This document shows, piece after piece, positions 48,501-60,200 of a DNA stretch of 64,000 nucleotides. Source of the DNA: Dermanyssus gallinae (taxonomy: Eukaryota; Arthropoda; Arachnida; Mesostigmata; Dermanyssidae). The stretch is from NCBI GenBank assembly GCA_003439945.1, contig QVRM01005378.1:296001-360000 (forward strand). Reading direction: 5' to 3'. Position 1 is the stretch's first letter. Each line of letters opens with the position of its first letter. Position numbers and translations under genes: made by a program. Below the pieces are notes generated by a model, which searched no databases, had not been told where the DNA came from, and saw nothing but the letters and a program-made list of their open reading frames with translations.

Positions 48501-48559
48501 GTAGAAAGTGAACGAGTTAGTTCACTCTCTACGAATTATTGTTTTTTAGTATAGTCTAA

Positions 48560-49690
48560 ATGTTACAACTGTCGTCAAGACTTCATATAGAACACTTATT
48601 AGTTAGTGCTATGCCCCAATAGTTTTCTGATTTCCTGGCTCCCACTTCTTCTTACAGATAGGTTGTAGAGGCGCTTTCTCCACTCGTCGAATATTTGGCT
48701 TTGGCGGAGACAGGTATTGTGGAGATCCGTTAGTGGCGAGCACAGTATATTGTACTTAGGTGTTCGTATATGACTTGATATGGCCCGGCTGACCTTTCAT
48801 TTTATTTGGGCTGGTTTGTTGTCGAATTATGTAAATAGTTCATACTCGACGTTAGAAAAGGTTTTCCCGACAAACAGCGTCATCTGTCTCCCTAGCAGCT
48901 TTGTGAAATGCGCTACCCAGTCGTCATCATTGGGTGAAACGTTTGATGGAGCTGGTGGCTTCGGCAGTAATAGCCAGGGTCGGTTATGGCTATCTCACAC
49001 TTAAGCGTTATACGTTAATTTTCTTCATAAAAATGTTTTTCATGTTAATCATTTTTGAAAATCGCTGTAAGCCTTTTATCTGTGCCACCAAAGGCCATGC
49101 ACTTACATGTTTAATTAAACCATGGCCTATGTGCCTGTGGCCCGCGCGCGTTGTCTATATGTAGAATTAATAATCAGTTTACGGCGCAATTTTCTTGGTG
49201 TTAGGTTTTGCCATATTGGCCTAGACAACCATGCAATCTTTTTTGTGAGGAAATTACCTTAATATCAATGATGAGTGGGCAGTGGCCGAAAAAAATTATC
49301 TTGGCCGTTGATTAAATCTCAAAGGTCATCGACAAACTCGTGTCGGCCAAGGTTAATCGACATTTAGGGTCGATCATTTAATTTGCGTCTAAGCAGTCCG
49401 TTTTTTGCAGGAGTAGGTTGACTGACCTCGCGTTGGCCAACTTATGGCAGCAAATTACCGATTCGGTCAAAGTATAAATATGTTTCGTTTCGCAATATTT
49501 TTTGGCGTGTCGGCTGCTTTCAATTGCTTTTACAGCCTGAATCGGGTCTGTGATCTAGGTTTATACCGAGTTGGGATTGTTGTGCTTTATGTAGTGAACA
49601 TCCACTCAGATTGGATAGATATATTGATTCACGTGTTCTTGCCTATAATTGCTGTCTAGAGCATATTCTTTAGATTCTGTCGAGTGTGAC
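48560..49690 (-). pseudogene. R1-type LINE ORF2, endonuclease end to RT entry
   Basis: Minus strand. At about 49,410-49,240: LANARSVNLLLQKTD, then PKCRLTLADTSLSMTFEI and FFGHCPLIIDIK. This is the end of an APE endonuclease (normally IDVTLA-x-x-x-L, W-x-V, SDH-x-x-I). At about 48,740-48,650: CLRQSQIFDEWRKRLYNLSV, the RT entry block (normally FP-x-x-WK-x-A-x-L-V-x-L). In between, WVAHFTKLLGRQMTLFVGK may be linker. Motifs are degraded and need frame changes, but their order and strand match the RT piece to the left. The plus-strand ATG frame at 49,444-49,659 overlaps and is regarded as a shadow. Confidence 0.5.
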
Positions 49691-49949
49691 TTTCTCCCTC
49701 GCTAGTTAATTCATCTTGCTCGACAATTTTTATTTTCCGAGAACCTGAGCTTTATAAAATGCAGTTCCGTTAAATAAACCATATAACTTTTCAGTAAAAA
49801 CGTTATTGTAAAACGATACCCACAATTATAGCCCGCCAGCCCATACCTAATTTCGAACGTGTTTAACAGAATGCCGACAAAGCCGGTGACTTTTCTTAGT
49901 GAAGAAGAACCTTTTTTATTTATACAAACTCGCTAAGCGTAACTCTTCC

Positions 49950-50511
49950 CGCGTTGTTCAATTACCGCCAAAGTGCACGGTATTTCCGAAAGGACGCGAT
50001 GAGGGTTTATGAGCGCCAAGTGAGTGGGTCGGCGGGTCGATCCCCTCCGCAAAAAAGGTGTATAATTCTTATTCGTTTGTTTTTCTTATATATATACGGC
50101 ATGTACGCATGGCTGCATTCATATACACGCATACGGGGGGGGGGGGGGGTGGGGTTGAATCGGCAAGAGGCTTTCATACAGTGTAGCTCTGTTCTGGCTA
50201 AAGTCCGAAGAGACAGCATCAAACGCGAGCGCCGAAAGGGCCAGTGGTAATCCGTGAACCACTCGGATAGGAGGCGAAAAGAGATCCTGGTCAGCCGGAC
50301 GGAGAATACGAAGCTTTTGGGCAGAAGAAGCTACAGCGATTCGTTTGCACGGTACGCCACTAGGCAAGTAGCCGCACCCGGTAGCAGCAGCAGCATCAAC
50401 AACAACAATGGCAGCTTATCTATCGCAACGTCGATCTGTCTATACTAGCGCTGGCAGTAGCAGGTGCTGTTGCTGGCACGAGAACAGTTCGGTCGGTCGT
50501 AGAAGCTCAGT

Positions 50512-50561
<50 letters not shown>

Positions 50562-52070
50562 TATATACTAGGTTTAGGGTAGTAGCCTAGGAAGGGTTGT
50601 TCGTGGGTTAGTGGTCTGTTAGACTGGCCCCGACCAGAGAGGAGCTGAGCGAGGAAAAGGTAGAGGACACTGCGCATACGGAAGGTGGCGCATACGTGAG
50701 GTAACAAGTGGTGGTGAGCATGAGAAGCGCAATCACTGTGTCAGTGAGTCTGCGTGAAGCTTCGATATACTACTGCTGGATCGGCGACGATGACAGCCAC
50801 GACGACGACAACAACAACAACAACAACTACTACGACGACGACAACAACAACTACGACAGCGACCACAATAACAACAACAACAATAAGTTCTCCTGCACTC
50901 TCTTTCTCTCTCGCTCCCTCATTTTCCTTCTTCCTTTATAGTTGTGTTTGTGTGTATGTCCGAACAAAAGGGGTAGCGGGGAAAAAGCGGGTGCGGGCCC
51001 TGCCGAGCTCGGGGGGTTACTACGCCACGATGACGACGACGACGATGACGCTAGCTAGCCACGTAAGAGCTGGCGAGAGACATGAGTATGACGGCGCCGG
51101 TACGCCGTGTGCATATGGTGTGCAGGCGGACGGGCGTACCTACGAACGGAGTTGTTCAAGGCAGCAGACGCTTGCGATTGTCTTCCGTTGCCGCCCGCAT
51201 CCCGCCGCCGACTGGCGCCCCTATGCGCCCCCATGTGGGCGGCCGGGCGGCAGGCCAGGCGAAGGAGAGAGAAGGCAGACCAGCCGGCAAGAGAGAGATG
51301 TTGGTGCTGTTGCTGCTGGTCGTGGTAATCTCACTGATGTTATTACCGCATTGCTCCCTGGTAGTGGCGGTGATAGTGGTGGTAGTGGGGGTGGTGGGGT
51401 TCCGCTCTCGAGGAACAAGTCGTGCGCTGCATACTGACTGATGCTGTCGTCGTGGGCTCGCTTCCGCAGGGAAGCCGGTTACAGCCTCATCGTCGCCGAC
51501 TGCGTCGTTGGCGACTTCGTTGAAGCCACCCCCGCACCCCACACACACGATCGAGCCATCGGCTACTGCTGGCGGCACCTCCCTCCTAGGCTCACTGATC
51601 GGGGCGACGCTGCCTGCTATCGCGGCGGTACGCTGGCTTACCGGCTGTGTCTGTAGCCCAAGTATGCAGCATCAGATTGCAGAGTGATGCTGTCTCGATT
51701 CCCTCGAACCGAATCCAGGGGGAGGGGGGGGGGTAAAGGAACATGTGAATGTGCGACGGTTGAACGTCTCACGAACGAGCTAAGTGAGAGATCATCAGAC
51801 CAAATGAGGGACAAAAGGACGGGGGCCGAAAAAGTCGACAAGGTGAATGGAACCGCAATTGTGGTCCAAACAAAATCAACAAGCGGTAAACGAACAAGCG
51901 ATAAAGACGCGCACTGCTCGTCTTTGCAACATTGGTAAGACGAGCACACAGCAGATAGTAGATAGTATGTATACAGCAAGCGCGACGCGGCCGTTAGCCG
52001 CAACAACACATTGAACAGCACATGGAACATAACATAGAAACACCAAGAGGAAAACAAGTCAACCAACACG
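49950..52070. other. GC/CpG-rich low-complexity block
   Basis: Includes a G-run (about 50,136-50,149), CAG/CAA tracts (about 50,385-50,410), a TA array (50,514-50,568), a CAA/CTA/GAC tract (about 50,800-50,885), GAC repeats (about 51,027-51,047) and GGT/GTT tracts (about 51,300-51,400). The 227-codon frame at 50,754-51,437 is low-complexity and mirrored on the other strand. No TE motif was seen. It could hold a host promoter or exon; nothing in the sequence proves it. Confidence 0.35.
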
Positions 52071-52505
52071 AGAGAACAAGGGAGAATTAGAATACATTCA
52101 GACTGAGACCAATATAAAATAAATGATGCGTATGAGCAAAAATATTTTGATTGAACGTCTCAAGTTATTGTTGTCTTCAAACAACTCGTTTGTTTGGGGA
52201 CTTTAACAGCATCTTTCTAACAGCTGTTTATTTCCAATTGGTAAGCATTTCTATGATTCATCTTCGTGCTCTTCGATTAGCTCTTTTTCATCATTTCGCC
52301 GCCTTACTTTGTTAAATTTTAGATTCGTGAAGACTTCGAATATGTGCAACTAGTCACGCATCTCTAAACTCATCAAGTTGCATCTCGATGCATGCTTTCC
52401 TCGCTTTATAGCATAGTGTTCCGGTATTCACAATCTCCTTTGTCCATGAAAACTTAAGATTTTCCCTCCAATTACTGGAGGCACTGCGGGGTAATAACTG
52501 GAGGC

Positions 52506-52506
<1 letters not shown>

Positions 52507-52541
<35 letters not shown>
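52507..52541. repeat. (TA)n array
   Basis: About 35 bp of TA; another short run at 52,632-52,649 borders the mariner below. Confidence 0.95.
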
Positions 52542-52545
<4 letters not shown>

Positions 52546-52649
52546 TGGGTTAAAGAACCCGTAAGCACACGTTAACGCGGAGACAATTGTTCACTCCAAA
52601 ACATAAAAAGTCATTTAATAAAGTTCTAGTGAATATATATATATATATA

Positions 52650-53628
52650 CGAGGACGGATCCGCAAGTTCTAGTACTCTGGATTTTGAGAATTGGACCGA
52701 AACAACCAAGGTCTTCCGGCTTTTTTAGTTTAGAAGTGCCATTCATCAGCTACAGACAGGCCAAATTTGAGTCGGTGCATGCACTTATTGTTTGTGTTTA
52801 ATTATTGAGTCAAATAAGTGAAGAAAACGTGGTTCGGCGATTTTCAAGGAGCCGAAGATAGAAGAGCGACCAACAAATATGTACAAAACACTGTGTTAAA
52901 AACCAAATCATATTCTAAAGTGGTAAACATTTTACAAGTTTTTTTTTTTTACCCTCAGGCGGTCGTAGAAGACCCTAGATGGCTTTAGAGATTGATTACA
53001 GAAGACGAGTCAAGACTATGTGGTTACGACATCGAGATCAAAGCCCAGTTCTCGTGAATGTGGTCCAGAACTTCATACAGAACAGACCCAACACCGAGAT
53101 TCTTTTGACTGTTTTTTTTACTACAAGTAAATCACTTTTCACAATTTGTTTTACCTAGTTCTACGGTCAACAAAATGTCTTATCTAATAAAAAAACTGCG
53201 CGAGCACGTCTGATGCAGGAGGTCTTAAATCCGGGCAAACAATACTTGGCTCACCTACGACAACGTACTGGCACACAGATCGCACATACTGATCTGGGAC
53301 TATTTGATGAATAAGTAGATTTCCTATATATCCGCAGCCTCTCTATTCGTCGGACCTGGTTTTGTACGACCTTCTGCTATTCCCACGGATCGAAAAATCT
53401 GGACCGACAACGTTTTGAGGCTATGGAGGAGATAAAGAAAAGTTTACATGATTAACTCAACTCATTTCCAAAGGACGCATTTAAAAACGTTTCAGAGGAT
53501 GGGAAAGAAGATCTCACTCGTGCACTACAACGGACGGGAGTTATTTTGAATGTAACAAAGACACTCTAAATAAACAAAAAAAATTATTATTTCAAAAAAC
53601 TATTTGAGATATTTTTTGGTCCCCTCCG
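52650..53628 (+). mobile_element. mariner transposon, decayed, catalytic triad visible (copy M2)
   Basis: The left end CGAGGACGGATCCGCAAGTT follows a TA run. The right end, read inward, starts CGGAGGGGACC beside TA, a weak inverted repeat. Plus-strand motifs in order: RLITEDESRLCGYDIEIKAQ (first Asp, codon at 53,004), TYDNVLAHRSHILI (second Asp, near 53,259; normally HHDNA-x-AH-x-S) and PLYSSDLVLYDLLLFPR (third Asp, near 53,353; normally PYSPDLAP-x-D-x-x-LFP). Stops and shifts lie between, so it is dead. About 0.98 kb is shorter than a full mariner, so some N-terminal coding is lost. A related copy in opposite orientation lies at 57.8-59.0 kb. Confidence 0.85.
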
Positions 53629-53639
53629 TATACGTAAAT

Positions 53640-54960
53640 ACAGTGAAAAGTCATGCTCCATATTGATCGGAAACTTGTGTAAGCATGTTGAAGGTAAAGC
53701 AATACGATACTGTTGCACTCTTCTGCATGTTTTGTTGCCACCACCGCGTTATGCATGTGCTAGTGGCATGGGTCGTTCAACTCTCCGTGTGGCATAGTTG
53801 TCATCGTTTGCTGAAAGGCTGCATAAGGGACAAGCAGAAATTTCTTGAAAAATGCATACTGTTGTTTGTCGCTTGGGTTTACATAGGTGTAGCTGCTTAA
53901 TCAGAACCATCATCCGCCGGGAAATACGCATGCGCCCGCAGTTTCTGAACCAGATCAGAGAGCAGAGACTTTATATAGCGAGAAAAACAAGGCGGTGTGA
54001 ACGACAGCAACGTGACAACGTGTACACGCACTGTGAAACAAGAATTGTACGCAGAGAAGCACTCGCCATGACCGCGATGATTAGGATTACGCCAAAGGAG
54101 ATCATCCAGTGGGGGGCCATGGTCTGTGCTAGTACAATATTAGTGGCGGTGCTTTCTTCGAATGTTAATGATATTTGCTCTTTTTTTGGGGGTATTCCTA
54201 CAACAACTACTACGACTACGACGAGAGTCGATGTCGACACCCGCTGCTTGTCGCTCGGCGTTTCGCCCCCGCCCCCCCCCCCCTCCCCCTCCCAGTAAGT
54301 CTGCACTGTCAGATACAACACATACATACGGATCGCCAGCAGTCCACACTCGCATTCAGGGGGGCTCGCCTTTGCAGTTTGCCAGCCCGGCCCAACTTTT
54401 CCCCACACATTTCGTAGCCTGTTTTTCGTTGGGAAAACGACTGCACTGCGGCGCACGAGCGAGTCATTGGTGGTGGAGTGATTAATTCAACTCCATCAGC
54501 CAGCCAGTTCCGCGAGGAGCAAGTTAAAGCGCTGTTGTCGGTGGGTGACCGACTGGGGTTCGCCAATTCGCCGGACTGCTCCCCCCGAATGACCAGAGCC
54601 GTGACGAACAGGCCCTCGCCACGAGTGAAGTGCGCCGTTCTTTGTTTTCTGCCGACGAAGACGACGACGACGGTCACCGCGTTGAGGACGCTCGGCCAGG
54701 CACGTCTGTGGCGGGTATCGCTGGGCTACATTTTTGCTGTTGACAGCGGGCTCGCCGTACAATTAACAAAGACAAATAAAGCACTTCGCGCACTGGCGGA
54801 AGTGTCATGGACAAGTCGACGATGGCCGGGGACGACGAGGTGTTCGACAAGGTTCCACCAAGACGGCCTTAGCAAATACTCTGACGCGCTTTTGGCCGTT
54901 AAACGCGAACGCATTCGCAAACACTGCTGTGGTCACACCAGTCTCTAATGAAGTGCTGCT
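53640..54960. other. GC-rich block with an ATG-less acidic frame
   Basis: Frames at 53,852-54,298 and 54,478-54,948 are not recognised. In another plus-strand frame (54,549-54,743, no ATG) the translation is TSEVRRSLFSADEDDDDGH followed by RVEDARPGTSVAGIAG, which is acidic and protein-like. The same frame later reads MDKSTMAGDDEVFDKVPPR at 54,807. Stops separate the two parts. Exons joined by splicing would be needed to make a protein. A C-run lies at about 54,266-54,283. Confidence 0.25.
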
Positions 54961-55146
54961 ACGTTTCGCAATGTTGTTTCTGTTTCCTGCTGATCGGAGC
55001 TAAAATCTCGTCTAGGTGGATAGCCCCTTGCTATTCTGCTAAACGTGCTGTAAGCTATCAGACGCATTAAGCGTTAGGTCGTCTATTGCTATTGAATTTG
55101 GATGGAACATAAACTATAAAACATTCATCCAGTCAATTAAGGTAGT

Positions 55147-55148
<2 letters not shown>

Positions 55149-55217
<69 letters not shown>
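55149..55217. repeat. (TA)n array
   Basis: About 69 bp of pure TA. Confidence 0.95.
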
Positions 55218-55219
<2 letters not shown>

Positions 55220-55222
<3 letters not shown>

Positions 55223-57160
55223 CGACGAATAAGGAACTCCCCGCTAATACTAGACCCAACAACTACTAAACGGCGAACAACGAGACATTTACATTTTGGT
55301 CATACTAGAAGATCTCACTTTGATAGAGTATTATGAAGAAACATCGTGAACTGTATATTATACTCAATCTGAGTGAAATAAATCTAATTGGAATTGGAAG
55401 ATCTCACTTTGAACTCGTAGATTCTCAAATTCTACCTGAAGCCTGGGCATGAAACGGTTTACCTTGCCAAATTCCTATGGTTCGGTTGCAATCGGTTCCC
55501 GGCTAGACGCATGAGTAATACAGAACTGCCATTGAAGAAACAAAGATACGTAAAATTATAATATAAGATATATAATGTAGTAATATTATAATCTTAGATA
55601 TTACAATATAAATTCAGTAAAAAGTCTTGTTGTGATTGTAGAAAATTTTGTTTGATTGTCTCCTGCAAAAGGCCGTTGATGCTTGCAGAAGGTTTTAAGC
55701 TTAGAATCATTGAAACCCAGGCAATGACGTGTAGTTTGTGGAAGCGCTGCAACTATGAGAATAGACATCTAATTGCACAATTTGCTGTACCACACGAAGA
55801 TCTATATTCGAGAGAAGTTCCATGAAATTTTGTCGTTACGCTTGTGCAAACTCTGCGGGGGACTGTCTAACTTATATCACCTTCAACAATGCGATAGAGC
55901 AGTTCCGTTGACTTTTAGAACCGTGGTGAAGATACGTATATGTAAATGTGTGCTTTCTCTGTACGCGCAATATTGTAAACCAACCATTGATTAATAAAGT
56001 TATTCTATATATACTAGATGTTAGAATCATTAGACCAATGGACATACACACTGTACCAAACCAAAAAACTAGACCAAAAAAGAACTTTATTGTGGACTGT
56101 CACGAACTTCGGCATTTTAGCATTCATAGGGCTAATGGAAGCTTCGATTATAAAGCGTAAATGCACTTAAATAAAACTCGTTGCTCTGCAGACGCAATAA
56201 CAGGGCAATATACATAGCCGTACATAAGATCTCTTCTACTCAGCAACATCTTGATATAGGTATCCCCCTCTGGCCTAGAAGCATATGACCTGAAGTGTCC
56301 TTGCTTGCCTTATAGCAAAACACGCATGTTACCGACATAGCCTTTCCATTTCAAAACAAGTACGGATGGAAGTTCCGGTTTACCCTGTGAGGTTCTGAGT
56401 GAGGCGATAATTCAGGTTGCCTTCTAGCGTCTCGATCCATGCCTTTACATCGGGCAGCAAACCGCGAAGAGACCCTTGGACAAGCATTTACGCTCGCTGT
56501 GCTATATTCTTAAATCATCCTCAGCTCTGCTATTCTCTGGGTCCTTTGTAGCCATTTTTCCCAAGGTTCTCCTTGAATATTGACTTGTCTGTAAATCTGT
56601 ATCGCCTTTGAGAGAGACTGATTGGGGCTTCCGAACCTTCAGCCGTGTGTCAATGTAATAATGTCCATGGAGGCTTTCCTTTTCCATCAGAATTTTCTGA
56701 CATCCAGTGCTGGTTCCAAAGTTTCTCCTTGAACCATGCCTGTCAGAACTTTCTGACATCTAGTGCTATTATGTTGATGCATAACGTGATGTCCACGTAC
56801 GACACCCTGTCTGTGGCGGTTAAACGTGTGTTGTTTTCTGTCGTTTCATACTACAAAGTCAAGCGATGCCGCCTTTTATAGCAGGATTCTGAATTTTCTG
56901 TCGGCTCGAGGTAATCATCAGACTTCTGACGCTGAAAACTATCACGTCAGTCATTCTTGTTTGTGCTCTTTATTCAATTATATCGTGTGCGGCCTACTAC
57001 TACTACTACTGCAGTTGGTCTGAACGATGCTTAATTCACCTATCATTTTTGTGAGGGAAAGCCACGCTGGGTCAAGCCTCTAACCACGCCCTTGGGCACC
57101 TGTCTCCTTCAATATAAAGCTTCTATACGTAAAACACTAATTGTACGCAGAGACGTAGGT
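55220..57160. other. AT-rich unique sequence, no gene recognised
   Basis: The frame at 55,773-55,994 includes LRLCKLCGGLSNLYHLQQC, whose C-x-x-C...H...C spacing is loosely like LINE C-terminal fingers, but nothing nearby supports it. Other short frames are unsupported. Confidence 0.35.
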
Positions 57161-57167
57161 TGCAATA

Positions 57168-57202
57168 TTTTATGTGTTAGTTATATTAACTAACACATAA
57201 AA
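57168..57202. repeat. Perfect 16-bp inverted repeat with 3-nt loop
   Basis: TTTTATGTGTTAGTTA (57,168-57,183), TAT, then its exact reverse complement (57,187-57,202). The hairpin is AT-rich and near-palindromic. It is not followed by a clear T-run terminator or flanked by a recognised element. Confidence 0.8.
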
Positions 57203-57829
57203 CAATGCCAGTGGCTATATTTTAGTTTCGACGGTTACGGTCTATCTTAGCAATAGTTTACAGGCTTCGCTCCTAGGTAAGATGACAGAGCCCCGCCGGC
57301 TGCCTGCTGGTAGAATTTTGAAGATTAAGTATCTTCTGGATGTCCTGTTTTATGAAATGTGCCGTTAGTAAATGGGCTGATTCCTCGAAGCACAACTGTT
57401 CTGTGGAGCCACTGCATTGCCTAATGTTGACCTCTTCACCCGTCCTCTGCCTGAAAGAGTTTATGATGATTGTGCTACTGCCAGGTCTTTGTTCTTCAAA
57501 AAATACATTCCCGTATTAGTAATGACCGACCTCATTGTTACCCCGGTCTCTTTCGTGACTTCTGGCGACGTTGCCACAACAAGTCTCTTTCGTTGTCCAC
57601 TTTGCATCGTTGTGCCCCGTCGACCGTGTTGTCGTAGTCCACTCTTTAGCCATTGGTGGCGATATTGCGCTCCGAGTCGGCATCTGGGTTTGTAGCAGGT
57701 TCGTCCTCTGCGACCTCGTCTTTCATATCTTTGGCTGTCTCCGGCTTTCGCCATTGTTCAGAAGAACCTCCATCCGGGGGCTCGCTTGTTCCCCTAAACG
57801 GGACTCTGCCTGTCTTTTATGTTAATAAA

Positions 57830-59040
57830 AATATAAAATCTCTTCAAAAATTGTTTTTGGGTAGCCGTTCTTCAAACTGTTTCAGAAACATCACAGCCAG
57901 ATGTTCATTGTCCATAGTTCCTTATATTTGCAGGGCTTCGTACGTGGATCTATGTGTGGCCACGCCAACCAATATTGGGGTATACTCTATAGCCTCGCAA
58001 TGATGTCCCTTTTTATCTATGGGAACAAGAACCATATCACGAAGCTCGGTTCGGCGAATAGGGAGGTTGTGGAATAAAAATGTAGATTGTTTTTATTAAA
58101 TACCCTAAAAACATTAAGCTATGTGCGCCAGTGCGTTGTTGTGATATAGGGTATAAAAGTTCAGGCATTTTGCGTCAAACGATTTTGCGCAATTTCTTTA
58201 AAATTTTGCCGTTGTACTTTTTATTGACCGTTGAACTAGATGAAAAAAAATGAAAACATCGTGGAAGATGATTTCCTTGTAGTCGAAAAGAAACATTTAA
58301 AAGAACTTTGGTGTTGGATCTGCTATGTTTGAATTTCTTTCTCGACCAGCTCTTAGGAAGCATCACTGGGAGAACTTGGCCTTGGTCTCAATGTTATAAA
58401 CATACACCCATGACTTCCCCCTGCAATCACTCTCTGAAGCAAATCCAGGATGTGTTGCTACCTGAAAGTTTCACGAGCATTTCCCGACGGGCGTTAGTTT
58501 GCTGGAAATTTAACATCGTTAGAACGAACTTCACTGCCAGTCTTCTGACGTGTAAATGAGACCCCCCTAACTTTTCGATGAGATGTCTCTAATTTCTATT
58601 CCGCCGATAGTAAGTAGGCGATTGCGGCGATATCACGAATTTTTGTAACGTTCTTTGCTGTTATCGTCATGAAAGGTCTTCTGGAAATGAGGGGGGGTAT
58701 TCTACGATTTATTCACGTCCGTCGCGAAACCATGATACCACGTACACATGGTACTCCGGGGTTACTGCTTGCAACTCGTAACATTTCTACCACTTTGGAA
58801 CATATGATTTGATTTTGAACATAGAACTTGATGCAGTTTCGTTACTTTTTTTATTTTTGGCTTATTAGAAATCGCCAAACCTCGTTTTCGTCACTTCTTT
58901 GAACAACAAAATCAAACAATAAACGCCACCACAGATGGGCGTGTTAGCCGGTTCTTAGCAAAGTAAACCAAAATACCTTGAGAATTTCGGGTCTTTTTTT
59001 TTTTAATTCAAAGTACTAGAACTTGTCGATCCGCCCTCGT
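57830..59040 (-). mobile_element. mariner transposon, heavily decayed (copy M3)
   Basis: The 5' end on the minus strand (59,040 inward) starts ACGAGGGCGGATC, then CAAGTTCTAGTACT, closely matching the left end of copy M2. Internal matches to M2 include GTGACGAAAACGAGGTTTGG against GTGAAGAAAACGTGGTTCGG. Coding motifs remain: SNTKVLLNVSFRLQGN in the frame 58,366-58,175 (normally S-x-x-K-V-L-L-x-V-F-F-D). All three catalytic positions are changed: the T-G-D-E-S block reads AGGSH, HDNA reads HNNALAH, and PYSPD reads PPYSPN. The left boundary is uncertain because no matching terminal repeat was found there. Confidence 0.75.
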
Positions 59041-59056
59041 CTAATTCTTATAGTTA

Positions 59057-59058
<2 letters not shown>

Positions 59059-59090
<32 letters not shown>
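59059..59090. repeat. (TA)n array beside mariner copy M3
   Basis: About 32 bp of TA, 19 bp to the right of the M3 terminus. Confidence 0.95.
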
Positions 59091-59093
<3 letters not shown>

Positions 59094-59185
59094 TGCATTT
59101 TCGATGTAAGAACGTGTGCACGGCCTGCTCGGGATATATATAGTACTAAATTTTTGCATATTTATACCACGTCGAGTGCAACGAA

Positions 59186-59680
59186 ATGCTTGCGGCAAAT
59201 TCAAAACAGGGCCTCAACGTGACATCTCGGGCAGGCATGGATAGTACGACCACACGAAAGCGCATCGAGCAAAGCCGAGAGTTTGGCAAGTGCGGCTACC
59301 CTTCGGGCGGCAGCGTAACTCCGGTTGCGCAAGCCCGACCTCAGTTTCCCCTCTTCGTAAGAGGACCACTCACTGCTGTGACCCAAACAGAACTGGCGGC
59401 TTTAAACGACAGCGATATCGAAACGATTTAAAGCTCATCAGAAGGGCGTCGCGCAGAGATAGACGAAGTTCCGACGTGCAACGAAGAAGTAGAAAAGAAT
59501 GTCTTCTCGAGCGAGTCGACTCGTTTTGGCGATTGGCGACGAGTTGGACCTTATCTGACAGTCGGCGCGGTTCGACGCGAGCAGAGGTCTTATTTCGCGT
59601 TGACCATTTATACCCATCTGGCCTGCGGAATGTGCGTGTCTTCGGAAAGCATCTCAATAAATAAATACGTAACTCATTAA
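59186..59680 (+). pseudogene. Candidate host coding sequence with one in-frame stop
   Basis: ATG at 59,186 opens 81 codons ending at TAA 59,429-59,431. The same frame then stays open for 82 more codons to TAA 59,678. The first part reads MLAANSKQGLNVTSRAG and later LTAVTQTELAALNDSDIETI. The second reads SSSEGRRAEIDEVPTCNEE, then FGDWRRVGPYLTVGAVRRE and SYFALTIYTHLACGMC, a weakly hydrophobic stretch. Composition is balanced and non-repetitive, unlike other frames here. A TATA-like GGATATATATAG lies about 50 bp upstream. No family is recognised. It may be a decayed gene, an exon whose splice site lies before the TAA, or chance. The 124-codon frame at 59,290-59,664 competes with it. Confidence 0.3.
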
Positions 59681-59699
59681 AGTAGCAGCGTTGACACTA

Positions 59700-60200
59700 G
59701 TTACTCGAAGGGGTCAGAGGACGTCATGAGTTATTTTGCAACGCTCCGCATGTGGCAATAAGAGTGCCTTCAAGTTATGAACAATCAAGATGCAATAACA
59801 AATACAAACTAGGACTAAATTGAAGTGTTAGAAGCTAGTTGGGGCGCAAACACTTGCGATCAGGCTACATTCCAGGGTTATGTAGACGTCATAGCGTTTT
59901 CCTCAGCGGACCCATCATGACTAGGTTTTTTACTGTTAGCTGAACAGCCTAGTAAAAATTTGCCATTCCGAATAAAATTTGTCAATTCATTGAATTAGAA
60001 AGTCAATTTAGCTATCATGGGGTATGTAACAGGTATGCAGAGTTCGAGGGAGAATTCGCCGATAAATCAACAAGGGCATTTTTATTGCACTTTAGTACTG
60101 TTGTCACACATGCCTTGTACTCTGTTTCTGTCTACCTCCCATGTGTTCATCCCATGACCGACGTGTTTGCATGACAACCACTGGCAGTAATCCGCGTACG
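59700..60200. other. Unique sequence, no gene recognised
   Basis: Ordinary AT-rich sequence without arrays or recognised motifs. Confidence 0.45.

Noticed and set aside
49444..49659. 71-codon plus-strand hydrophobic ATG frame
   Set aside because: It overlaps the endonuclease part of the minus-strand R1-type LINE, which explains the sequence better.
50754..51578. Overlapping long frames on both strands in the 50-52 kb block
   Set aside because: Both strands are open because of GC-rich trinucleotide repeats; no domain favours either.
55773..55994. Possible LINE C-terminal zinc finger
   Set aside because: Only loose Cys/His spacing was seen, with no RT or other LINE motif nearby on that strand.
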